NCBI GenBank assembly: GCA_943788815.1
Contig: CALSRS010000001.1
Coordinates: 1,425,501 to 1,489,500, forward strand
Source: an uncultured Gammaproteobacteria bacterium
GTDB lineage: Bacteria > Pseudomonadota > Gammaproteobacteria > Eutrophobiales > Eutrophobiaceae
Length of the DNA stretch: 64,000 nt
Reading direction: 5' to 3'
Of this stretch, positions 18,665-27,112 are shown piece by piece. A program made the translations under genes and the position numbers. Each line of letters starts with the position of its first letter. The first letter of the stretch is position 1. Below the pieces are notes generated by a model. That model saw nothing but the letters and a program-made list of their open reading frames with translations. It was not told the DNA's origin and ran no database searches.

Positions 18665-19425
18665 TGCAATTCCACGACACGTTCAAATACCTCTTCGCCA
18701 TTCGGTCCTACCGTAATGTGGTACCACACATTCGCCTCAGGCGCCGACAATATCGATGACGCACTCGATAATACAAACGGATAATCAGGCACAATTTCTG
18801 ATATGTCCGACCGACTGATACTCACATCCGATAAGCGCGGCGCACTCATCAACGTTGATACATCTGCCGGTGAGGAAAATCCTAACTCCGGATTATGTAA
18901 CAAGGAGATATTTATCCACTCCTCCGGGGCCGGCTGTATCGTTGAAAGCAATAACTCCATCGCCTGAGCCACCTTTGCCATGGTCTCGTCCGGGTTCGCC
19001 GCCACTTCCATACTCAGTGCAAACCCTTCCGGGGTACTCTTGAGATTATACTTCTCACGCGCAATCTCCAGTGATGCCCCCATGGGGTGTACATGACTCT
19101 CTATTATCCCCGGTATCACCATCTTACCCTGAAGATCGATCACCTTCGTATCCGGCCCTGCCATCTTTAAGACCTCTGCTTCACTCCCCAAGCCAATAAT
19201 CACCTCGTCTCTTATTGCCATCGCCTCAACAATGGTCCCCGGGTTAGAGTTCATCTCATGGTCATCCAGGGTCATGATTGTGGCATTAACATAGACTGCG
19301 TCGGCATAGCGTATGATCTCCGCTGGCAGTGTTGAAATATCCTGGGCCATCACCCGTACGGAACCGCTGAGCAGCAAACAAATACTCAGCAAAAATGTCA
19401 GGATGTTTTGATATGATCGTTGCAT
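18661..19425 (-). CDS. N-terminal half of split exported amidohydrolase, copy 2
   Basis: 254 residues from ATG 19425, chosen because GGAGAGAGCCT precedes it; an ATG at 19446 would place the ribosome site inside the gene. Signal peptide of about 28 residues ends RVMAQ. The N-terminal sandwich (TIMTLDDHEMNSNPGTIVEA, then GKMVIPGIIESHVHPMG) carries the HxH metal motif of the amidohydrolase superfamily. It ends at VWYHITVG...VVELQ, where single-chain relatives continue into the barrel. The C-half gene overlaps its stop by four bases. Both halves have their own signal peptide, so a two-chain periplasmic enzyme is likely (inference). Confidence 0.85.
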   Translation of the reverse strand: MQRSYQNILTFLLSICLLLSGSVRVMAQDISTLPAEIIRYADAVYVNATIMTLDDHEMNSNPGTIVEAMAIRDEVIIGLGSEAEVLKMAGPDTKVIDLQGKMVIPGIIESHVHPMGASLEIAREKYNLKSTPEGFALSMEVAANPDETMAKVAQAMELLLSTIQPAPEEWINISLLHNPELGFSSPADVSTLMSAPRLSDVSISRSDISEIVPDYPFVLSSASSILSAPEANVWYHITVGPNGEEVFERVVELQ

Positions 19426-19690
19426 AGGCTCTCTCCAATCCATCATTATTCTTTAGGCTCGTAAGTGACATGCGCAAAAAGGAGGGAGATCGTAAAAATC
19501 TCTATTTTTATCGATATACAGCGTAAATCCCCCCTACTACACGCTCTAGTGTGTGACCAGAGATATGGGTTGTCAACCGCTTTTAAGGACTAATCAAAGC
19601 ATAGAATATTCATGGTTATATCACTTTGATTTAAAAGTATTATTTACATAATTTTTGGTAGCTGAGAATCTAATCTGTAGATATATATAA

Positions 19691-20596
19691 CTACGTAGAT
19701 GCGATGTGAGAAAATCGGGTCACCATGAGCATACCGACAAATATCAGCATGAAGCCTACTACATGGTAGAACAGGAATTCCTCATGTAAAAATATTCTCC
19801 CCAGGACAGCACCGTATACAGGCAAAAGATAGATGAAGATCACTGTCCTTCCTGGCCCGAGTAATTCAACAGCCTTGTTCCAGGCCATGTAAGCGAGTAT
19901 GGAAGGGAAAATAGCAAAATAACAAAGCGCTAAAGCGATCTCGGGACTTAAACTAAATCCACCTTTGTAAAAGAACTCAACTGCGATTAATGGCAAATGA
20001 AATAATACTCCAAATCCCATGGTGACAAACAGGAAAATTATTAATGGCAAACGTGTCATACGCCATCTGATTAATACAGTATAGATTGACCAGAATACCA
20101 ACGCACAAACCACTAACATATCACCTGGATTAAAAGACAGGGACAGTACCAATAATGGATTTCCTCTAAATATAATAAACAATGCCCCTAGTATGGAAAT
20201 TGCGGCACCTGCAAGCTGGTTGATCATGGGTTTTTCTTTTAGAAAGATCATGGCAAACAGAAAAGTTACCACCGGCATAACAGAATTGATGATGCTGGCA
20301 TTAATAACAGTCGTGTAGTGCATGGCACTGTAGATAAAACAGTTATATGAGGTCACACCAAACAAGCCGAGCAACATCAAAAACTTTAATTCTTTCTTTA
20401 TCTGCTCTTTGTGTTCTTTTATTCTGGGCAAACAAAACAAGAGTAAAATGGAAAAAGCACAGACCCATCGCCAGAACGACATTTGTAATGGAGGAATATC
20501 ATTCCTTAACATTCTCGAAATCAGGAAATTCCCAGACCAGAACAATGGCGGCAGCGATGCGATAATATATGCGCTAATACTTCGATTAGTAGTCAA
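19691..20596 (-). CDS. EamA/DMT-family transporter
   Basis: 301-residue inner-membrane protein with about ten hydrophobic segments in two EamA repeats. Visible family marks are FWSGNFLISRMLR near the start, PPLQMSFWRW, and the second-half AYMAWNKAVELLGPGRTVIFIYLLPVYG. Such proteins export or import small metabolites such as amino acids. It is the last gene of the cassette B operon, 21 bases after the dihydroxyphthalate-decarboxylase-like gene, so an efflux or uptake role for a pathway intermediate is possible. Substrate unknown. Confidence 0.9.
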   Translation of the reverse strand: MTTNRSISAYIIASLPPLFWSGNFLISRMLRNDIPPLQMSFWRWVCAFSILLLFCLPRIKEHKEQIKKELKFLMLLGLFGVTSYNCFIYSAMHYTTVINASIINSVMPVVTFLFAMIFLKEKPMINQLAGAAISILGALFIIFRGNPLLVLSLSFNPGDMLVVCALVFWSIYTVLIRWRMTRLPLIIFLFVTMGFGVLFHLPLIAVEFFYKGGFSLSPEIALALCYFAIFPSILAYMAWNKAVELLGPGRTVIFIYLLPVYGAVLGRIFLHEEFLFYHVVGFMLIFVGMLMVTRFSHIAST

Positions 20597-20617
20597 TGTT
20601 CTGATTAAACCTGGTGG

Positions 20618-21613
20618 TTATCTGTCTTCACTAGTGCCATGAAGGTAGTTGGACATGTCGGGTTTAATATTATTAACAAACAGTTCCTCGATCTGCATAT
20701 GTCTTTCAGTCAATCCCTGTTCATATAGATAACGAAACAGAGTTTCGAGGGTAGGTCGACTTCCCTCTATCGAGTAATCCCAGAAATCTTCACCCATCAA
20801 TTCGCGGGTGTCTTCAAGTTCATTTACCACCCAGGGCAATGTTGTAGTCAGTGCATCGGTATTATAAATATATCTATAGCTTCTTATTTTTGCCTCGGCA
20901 AATGCCTTGTAAAGACTGATTGCCAACCATGGGCACTTTTCGTACAACGCAGTTTTAATGACCAGGGTATGCATAATAGGAAACACACCCGTTCGCTTGT
21001 AATAGTCGATTTCTACGCGTTTATAATCAGGGAAAAGACGCTTAATATTGCTATTTTTTCTCTTCAGTGTTTCTGGCATCATCACTGATATCAATGCATC
21101 TATCTCTCCATTTTCTAAAAGGACTTCGGGGTTATCACTCCCAAATTTTTCAACAGTTATGCCGGTTGGCAATGTAAATTCCTGCACTGCTGTTCCGGTT
21201 AACCAGTTCATATCCTGGGGCTGGATACCGTATTCATCCTGTAATAATCCACGTACCCAGACTGCGGCTGTCATTTGATAATCGCCTACACCTATCCTTT
21301 TTCCCTTTAGATCGCCTGGAGATCGTATAGCTGATTTTGTGTTTATATATATGCCAGAATGACGAAAGGTACGAGATGGAAAAACAGGAATTGCGATAAA
21401 TCGCTCATCGCACCTGGAGCGAAGCATCGTATAGGAGGATAGAGATAATTCAGAGACATCAAACTCATTATTATTCAACATTCGCCAGAAGGTTTCTCCC
21501 GGCACCATAGGGAGAAAATTCAGGTTCACACCTTCAGGTTTAACAGTACCGTCAAATAAGCCACGAGTACGGTCGTAAAGCCCACAGGCGAGAGTGACAT
21601 CAAGCTTTGACAT
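20618..21613 (-). CDS. 4,5-dihydroxyphthalate decarboxylase-like / NMT1-fold protein
   Basis: 331 residues resembling 4,5-dihydroxyphthalate decarboxylase (Pht5 type) and its periplasmic-binding-protein relatives. The start LDVTLACGLYDRTRGLFDGTV and the following PEGVNLNFLP are typical of that group. Further marks are SELSLSSYTMLRSR, SPGDLKGKRIGVGDYQMTAAVW and the tail NIKPDMSNYLHG. There is no signal peptide, so it acts in the cytoplasm, unlike true ABC binding proteins. It starts three bases after the OCD-like gene's stop (TGA GGG ATG), which is strong coupling. It may decarboxylate a pathway acid. No ABC permease is nearby. Confidence 0.75.
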   Translation of the reverse strand: MSKLDVTLACGLYDRTRGLFDGTVKPEGVNLNFLPMVPGETFWRMLNNNEFDVSELSLSSYTMLRSRCDERFIAIPVFPSRTFRHSGIYINTKSAIRSPGDLKGKRIGVGDYQMTAAVWVRGLLQDEYGIQPQDMNWLTGTAVQEFTLPTGITVEKFGSDNPEVLLENGEIDALISVMMPETLKRKNSNIKRLFPDYKRVEIDYYKRTGVFPIMHTLVIKTALYEKCPWLAISLYKAFAEAKIRSYRYIYNTDALTTTLPWVVNELEDTRELMGEDFWDYSIEGSRPTLETLFRYLYEQGLTERHMQIEELFVNNIKPDMSNYLHGTSEDR

Positions 21614-21616
21614 CCC

Positions 21617-22738
21617 TCAGTCCCGGATATCCTGTAAAAACCATTCAGTAGGTAATTGCTTGCCCAGTTGCCTGGCAAGTGCTGCCTCATAGACCAGGCC
21701 ACTGACAGCGGCAAACTGTAAACCTTGATTCCCTGCATTTATATATGCAGTAATCTGCTCATCATTTGTCCTGCCTGATATCCGCCCATGGGCCAGATCA
21801 TTAAAATCAGGAAAATCCCTTCTAAATAATGTCTGGTGTTGTTCAGCGGGCAAGCGCTGCATTTCCGATTCTGAACCAGCGATATATGCCAGTGGACTAT
21901 TACCGATACCAGACTTTATTCTTGGATCATCATCTCCATTTCCCGCCACGGCACCCGCCACCCCCTGTCTTATGACTATGTCCGCTTTTTCAAATATGTC
22001 CTCAGTTAATTCAAAGGGGCTAAGATTGACGATATGCATACCAGGCATTAACCATTCTTTTTTAACGGTTGGAACCATACTACTGGTACAGGTGGCAAGA
22101 ATATCAACACCATCCACGGCAGCTTCAGGACTATCAACTGCAATGACAGATATACCATGTAGTTTTTTCATCTCCTTGGCATAAAGTTTTCTGTTATCAG
22201 GATTGGGACTATAGACTTTGACCTCCTTGATGTCTCTCACCTTGCAGAATGCATCCAGATAAGTACGCGCCATTCCACCAGAACCAATTATCCCAACCTT
22301 GTCTGCATCCTTTCTGGCCAAATATTTGGCACCCAGACCTGCACCTCCACCTACCCGCATATGCTGTAAATGTCCGTCATTAATAAAAGCAAGAGGCTCC
22401 CCATTACGGGTGGAAAATACCATTATCAAACCACAGTAGGTACCAGGGTTTACACAATATTTATCTTCACGTTCGAGCCCGCTGAGTTCATCACTAGACC
22501 AGGTAATCACATCAGATTTCATACGAATAGCAAAATAGGGGCCAGGCACACTGGTCGCACCTTCCATGGTACCCCACCGCCAGTAGCCATCTTCACGTTC
22601 GCAGGGGACATACATATCTATACGGGGGCGATGAACAGAGCTGCCATCGTCGATTCCAAGAAATGAGGCTTCCTGAACCTTGATACAATCCGCCATATCC
22701 AGCAAGGTCATGACGTCATTATTATTGATCACAAGCAT
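21617..22738 (-). CDS. OCD/mu-crystallin-family NAD(P)-binding protein 3
   Basis: 373 residues, third member of the long OCD-like set. Motifs: HRPRIDMYVPCERED (36-50), YFAIRMKSD, NDGHLQHMRVGGGAG (120-134) and IIGSGGMART (150-159), ending WFLQDIRD. The R in QHMRV and the lysine in RMKSD occupy the substrate positions expected for OCDs. It lies between tctC and the decarboxylase-like gene in the eight-gene operon, so its substrate is probably imported by that TTT system or produced by the cupin or EutA client enzyme (inference). Confidence 0.87.
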   Translation of the reverse strand: MLVINNNDVMTLLDMADCIKVQEASFLGIDDGSSVHRPRIDMYVPCEREDGYWRWGTMEGATSVPGPYFAIRMKSDVITWSSDELSGLEREDKYCVNPGTYCGLIMVFSTRNGEPLAFINDGHLQHMRVGGGAGLGAKYLARKDADKVGIIGSGGMARTYLDAFCKVRDIKEVKVYSPNPDNRKLYAKEMKKLHGISVIAVDSPEAAVDGVDILATCTSSMVPTVKKEWLMPGMHIVNLSPFELTEDIFEKADIVIRQGVAGAVAGNGDDDPRIKSGIGNSPLAYIAGSESEMQRLPAEQHQTLFRRDFPDFNDLAHGRISGRTNDEQITAYINAGNQGLQFAAVSGLVYEAALARQLGKQLPTEWFLQDIRD

Positions 22739-22783
22739 TTATTGACCTGCGTGATTATGTATTCACGGATATTTAAATGAGAT

Positions 22784-23878
22784 CTATCTAATAAATTTTT
22801 CCGTGAGCACATGCTTGACTTCCTGTACGCGCTCATCAGACAGGCCAGCAAAGATATTCCTTACCAACTGTTCCTGATCCTCTGCTGACATATAATTAAT
22901 TGGACGCTTTCTCTGTGTTGCCATGGTGATAAATTCAGGATCTGTGAGTATCTCATGTAATTTACCGCGCAAATAGGTGACTTTTTCAGTAGCTACGTCT
23001 CCATGGGTCACAAATGTTCTTCCTACCTCGGTGACACTAAATCTGAAATCTACCCAGCTTTCACCTTCCTGACTCATATCGGCCAGCTCAAAAATTGTAG
23101 GTACGTCAGGAAAGAACGTCTGTTCCCGGTTGCGGGAAAATGTCGCAACAGGAACCATTCCTTCATCACCACTACCAACATAATTAATAGCGGAACTGTT
23201 TGATACGACGATGCCGTCTACTTCACCTCTTACTACCGCCAGCGCAACCTCACTACTACCGGAATATCCGGTTACCACACCAAATTGTTCCGGCGTCAGT
23301 GCAAGTGCCTCTGCCATGGCAGACTCAGCATCCGAAATATTGTCCGTTAGTCCATTCGCACCCCAGGTTGAGCCATCTTGTTTAATGGTATTCATTACCT
23401 CATCAAAAGAACGCTCGGGATTTGCTTTACTCCAAAGAACCATAGGAGTATCAATTTGCGCGCGACCCAACCAGTTTAATTCCATGATATCGAAGCGAGT
23501 ACCTGGTCTATCCGTAATCTGAGCAAGAACCGCTGATTCACCACCCAGTAACATAATACTCAAGCCATCAGGGCGTCCCTGCACAAGACGGTTCAAAGCC
23601 AATAGTCCGCCGCCGCCAGGCTGGTTTTCTACAACCACGGTTCCACCTGTTCGCTGGGCGAGTTCATTGCCAATCATTCTTGCATATTCATCAAAGCCAC
23701 CGCCTGGATTAAAACCAACAATGATATGCAAGACTTCATTTTTATAAAACGATGCAGGATCTACAGACTGTGTCTCATCATCACCTGAACCACCGCTGCA
23801 TCCGCTTAAGCTGATAACAATACCAAGAAAAACTAATAGTAGCTTACTGGTATTAAATCTATCAAAAAGTAGATTCAT
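22784..23878 (-). CDS. tctC: TTT system substrate-binding lipoprotein (TctC/Bug family)
   Basis: 364 residues. Lipobox LSGC at 24-27 follows a hydrophobic stretch and is followed by SGGSGDD, so the mature protein is probably a lipoprotein. Family motifs: LHIIVGFNPGGGFDEYARM, ENQPGGGGLLALNRL and DVPTIFELADMS. Such receptors bind carboxylates for TctAB. Gene order is unusual, because tctA and tctB lie at the head of the operon while tctC is the fifth gene, after eutA and the cupin. The counterpart in cassette A is anchored differently. Confidence 0.92.
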   Translation of the reverse strand: MNLLFDRFNTSKLLLVFLGIVISLSGCSGGSGDDETQSVDPASFYKNEVLHIIVGFNPGGGFDEYARMIGNELAQRTGGTVVVENQPGGGGLLALNRLVQGRPDGLSIMLLGGESAVLAQITDRPGTRFDIMELNWLGRAQIDTPMVLWSKANPERSFDEVMNTIKQDGSTWGANGLTDNISDAESAMAEALALTPEQFGVVTGYSGSSEVALAVVRGEVDGIVVSNSSAINYVGSGDEGMVPVATFSRNREQTFFPDVPTIFELADMSQEGESWVDFRFSVTEVGRTFVTHGDVATEKVTYLRGKLHEILTDPEFITMATQRKRPINYMSAEDQEQLVRNIFAGLSDERVQEVKHVLTEKFIR

Positions 23879-23918
23879 ACTGTTCTCCTTGCCAGAACCC
23901 TGTTAGTCGATATTCCTG

Positions 23919-25028
23919 TCAGGCAATATCAAACTTATCCATCTTTGGATCTACATTATTTTTATTCATTTCTTCCAACCAGATTTTGTGAATCCTTGGG
24001 TCCTGATCTTCATATTCCAGTTGATCTCCACCTTCCTTGATACTGGTAGATACTGCTCCTTTTTCGCCAGGCTTCAGACCTATTAACGACCGACGTTTAT
24101 CTTTCGTTAAGGGGTAGCGTAATCCTCCGACACCAGTTGCCAAATATCTTGCTGGGTTCTGGCTGGTATTAAAGTGCTGATGGAACTGTCTGTCTGCCGG
24201 TGGAAAAACTACACCATGCTTCCAGTCTATCCTTAAAAAGTCTTCATCTCCCTCAAACCATAACAGCGAGTAACCATGTCCTGTAACACACATGACGTGA
24301 AAACCGGGGCCATGACGATGTCCCTTCTTATAGGTACCGACAGGCATTTCCGAAATATGTGCGTGCATAGAGCTGTCAGCTAGAACAAACATTACGTTAG
24401 TACCTCCCGCACCTCTATCTCCCCAGGAGTGCAATTCAATACTGGCAAGATCCGGTACGAAATTTGTCTCCCACATATGATTACCGGGTTTAACGGTAAT
24501 CAGATCACCTTCACCAGAAAAATACTTTTCCTTGCCACTTCTTTCTTCAAAGTCAAAATCATTGTCAAAAATAAACGCTTCATTATGAAATGTATTCATC
24601 ACCAGAGGCAGGCCTGTAGTGCTGACTATCAATGCCCTATCCTGGCCACTACCGTTAAAATGACGATGCCTGGTATTTAATGGGACTGCAAATAGACTCC
24701 TGGGCCCCCATTCAAACGTACGCTTTTCACCATTGGGAAGTTCAACCTGAGTGCTACCTCTGCCGTCTAATACATAATAGACATCTTCGTAGAGGTGTTT
24801 CATGGGAGCTGTTGAAGCGCCAGGCCCAATCTCAAACAGAAGCATGTTACTAAAATCACACCTTCCCTTAAGATGAACCGCAGCACCCTTGCAATCATGC
24901 CTGGCCCAGTCCTGCACAGGTACGTTGAAGAGGTCTACACCGTAATCTTCGGTGACTGGCAGGCCTTCTTTTTCCACCCAGTCCAAATATGAATCTATTC
25001 CGTATCGGGGGGCTTCCTGATCACTCAT
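23919..25028 (-). CDS. Two-domain cupin protein A
   Basis: 369-residue cytoplasmic bicupin. The first cupin (about 55-150, with VYYVLDGRGSTQVELPNG) lacks a full metal triad. The second (about 230-320) has KKGHRHGPGFH and, later, FHQHFN, giving several metal ligands. Related to gentisate-dioxygenase-like cupins; some relatives carry the RefSeq label ethanolamine ammonia lyase-activating protein (from memory), which would fit the adjacent eutA-like gene. It sits between eutA and tctC in the operon. Similar proteins lie at 40876 and 44297. It could be a ring-cleaving dioxygenase, an isomerase or an accessory protein; activity is not assignable. Confidence 0.82.
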   Translation of the reverse strand: MSDQEAPRYGIDSYLDWVEKEGLPVTEDYGVDLFNVPVQDWARHDCKGAAVHLKGRCDFSNMLLFEIGPGASTAPMKHLYEDVYYVLDGRGSTQVELPNGEKRTFEWGPRSLFAVPLNTRHRHFNGSGQDRALIVSTTGLPLVMNTFHNEAFIFDNDFDFEERSGKEKYFSGEGDLITVKPGNHMWETNFVPDLASIELHSWGDRGAGGTNVMFVLADSSMHAHISEMPVGTYKKGHRHGPGFHVMCVTGHGYSLLWFEGDEDFLRIDWKHGVVFPPADRQFHQHFNTSQNPARYLATGVGGLRYPLTKDKRRSLIGLKPGEKGAVSTSIKEGGDQLEYEDQDPRIHKIWLEEMNKNNVDPKMDKFDIA

Positions 25029-25115
25029 TTCTAACTTCTCCTGATAAATTTATTATTAATACCAGTTACATAGCTTACCACAATCATTTTTCAGACACCT
25101 TTATATCAAAGGAAC

Positions 25116-26624
25116 TCATGAAAATAACAGGGATTTTATTACTACCGGCACAACTCCGGGCGGGTCAATTAATTCGCCTACGTCCACATAATCCAGTTCC
25201 TGTAATTGCACCCCATCCACAGATAATAACTTTGCTGGAAAATGATGTTCACGTATCAGGATATTTCCCATAATATTTGCGATATCACCATCTATCATGA
25301 GCAACAATGGCTGAGTTCTGGCGCCATCCTTTAGCACCGCAGTACATATCCCTTTTGCCATGGCATTCAGACGTGAATATTCAGGATCTCCCTGCCAGCT
25401 AAATGCAATGGCAATACAGGTATCGATGGGTTTATCTATTCTATTAATTCCATCACGTATTGCTTTACTAATAATGTTTGCATCAATCGTATTTGACAGG
25501 TCAACATGCAATTGAACTACAGGAATGTTGTGGACTGGTAAAATATCAACATGAGATAAATAGATAGTCTTACCACTTACCTGTACCGTAAATTGAGAAG
25601 CACCAATGACTGTTGCCCGTATCCCCTGCCCGGGATCCATGATTTCAAGGTCAACATTATTTTTAAGTTGATTATTTAAACTGCTAACCAGCAAAGGGGC
25701 AATATCACCAAACTCTTTCATCTCTCCGTGCAGAAGGTATTCAGATACACCTCCGGAAAATGTTAATCCTTGAGGTTCCACATGGCGTTCCAGATCTTCT
25801 GTTAACTGTAATGCCTTGCCTAAATTATCAGTTGCCCCTGATTTAATAAAATCAATGACTACATCTACCAGACGTCCTACTATTTTTTCTCTGATAACTA
25901 CATTATTTAGTGATTCAGGATCTACAGGCAACTCCAGCTCTTTTGCGACAAGATGAGCTGAGTCATCGACCCGGTTCCAGGTACCATTTTCATCTTTTGC
26001 TAATAATCGGCCTCCTACTGCAAAGGCGCAGACACTTAATACTTTCCCCTTATCTATTAATGCCAGCTTGGTTGTGCCTCCTCCAATATCCACATGTAAG
26101 ATGCAAATATTTTTTTCTTTTGAAAGTGCAACTGCTCCAGAACCATGAGCTGCCAGGGTACATTCCAATTTATGTCCTGCTGTCGCGCATACGAACTTAC
26201 CGGCTTCTTCTGCGAAAAGATCAGCTATTGCACGAGCATTTTTTCTCTTTATGGCTTCGCCAGTCAGTATGACTGCACCACTATCAATATCACTTCTGGT
26301 GAAACCCGCTTGCTGATAAGACTTATGAATAAAGTCTTCCAGCATGGTGATATCTATCGTCCCATCTCCAAGGAAGGGGGTAAGCATGATAGGTGAACGA
26401 TGAATAACTTCTCTTCGTGTTACGACAAAACGGCTGGAAAGGGATTGGGTACTTCTTTGCAATCGAATTTTTGCAAATAATAAATGCGAGGTTGAACTGC
26501 CTATATCTATCCCCGCTGTTGTTAATTCCACTGTCTCCTGCCGCCAAATAGAATCAGCAGCGGCCTTAATATCATCTTCATGAATATGTCCATGCAGTAG
26601 ACCGTGACCTTCGTGTAATAACAT
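25116..26624 (-). CDS. eutA: EutA-family actin-fold reactivase 2
   Basis: 502 residues, paralogue of 5219-6829. Phosphate-1 GIDIGSSTSH (38-47), LTGEAIKRKNA, CATAGHKLECTLAAHGSGA and phosphate-2 VDIGGGTTKLAL are all present, as in EutA, which restores cobalamin-dependent ethanolamine ammonia-lyase. The N-terminus is again His-rich (HEGHGLLHGHIHEDD). No cobalamin enzyme is encoded nearby. It lies 23 bases after tctB and 87 before the cupin in the cassette B operon. Conservation of nucleotide-binding residues argues for an active ATPase. The client could be a lyase elsewhere in the genome or an operon product. Confidence 0.86.
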   Translation of the reverse strand: MLLHEGHGLLHGHIHEDDIKAAADSIWRQETVELTTAGIDIGSSTSHLLFAKIRLQRSTQSLSSRFVVTRREVIHRSPIMLTPFLGDGTIDITMLEDFIHKSYQQAGFTRSDIDSGAVILTGEAIKRKNARAIADLFAEEAGKFVCATAGHKLECTLAAHGSGAVALSKEKNICILHVDIGGGTTKLALIDKGKVLSVCAFAVGGRLLAKDENGTWNRVDDSAHLVAKELELPVDPESLNNVVIREKIVGRLVDVVIDFIKSGATDNLGKALQLTEDLERHVEPQGLTFSGGVSEYLLHGEMKEFGDIAPLLVSSLNNQLKNNVDLEIMDPGQGIRATVIGASQFTVQVSGKTIYLSHVDILPVHNIPVVQLHVDLSNTIDANIISKAIRDGINRIDKPIDTCIAIAFSWQGDPEYSRLNAMAKGICTAVLKDGARTQPLLLMIDGDIANIMGNILIREHHFPAKLLSVDGVQLQELDYVDVGELIDPPGVVPVVIKSLLFS

Positions 26625-26647
26625 TTAATTACTCCTTCAATTATTAC

Positions 26648-27112
26648 CTAGCGGGTCCAAAGTGGTTCTATAGGCAAAGAGACACCTAGTAGTGTATAAA
26701 AACCTATATAGACAATTATGAACACAACTAAAACTGACAGCATGCGCTGCCACCATGGCAGCCTGTGATAACTAGTATAAGCAAGGGTGAATAACATGAG
26801 ACCCATTAGCAAACCCAGTATGTAACAAACAGGATAAACACTGGCCATCCAAAGCAGACGTTTTACCAGGCTGGATCGTGGATCATCGCTAAAGCCAATT
26901 GATTCCCCCTCTTTTTCAAGTGCCTCCACAGGGCTTATAAATGCCCGGACTAGCAGCCATAAAGTACTAAGCATTAGCAGAACACCTGCCATCCATGGAA
27001 ACAGGATCACATTAGGACGATATTCCCAGACAAACTGCCCCATCAACAATAACACCAAGGGAAAGATGAAAAAGATGATTGCAATGACAATATTTCCTAA
27101 CCTGCCTTTCAT
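26648..27112 (-). CDS. tctB: TTT system small membrane subunit TctB
   Basis: 154 residues with four predicted membrane segments (about 9-28, 35-56, 88-112 and 120-143), the topology of TctB. It starts directly at the stop of tctA (TAA ATG with no gap), which indicates translational coupling. Sequence similarity to the cassette A TctB is low, as is normal for this subunit; the call rests on topology and position. Confidence 0.85.
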   Translation of the reverse strand: MKGRLGNIVIAIIFFIFPLVLLLMGQFVWEYRPNVILFPWMAGVLLMLSTLWLLVRAFISPVEALEKEGESIGFSDDPRSSLVKRLLWMASVYPVCYILGLLMGLMLFTLAYTSYHRLPWWQRMLSVLVVFIIVYIGFYTLLGVSLPIEPLWTR

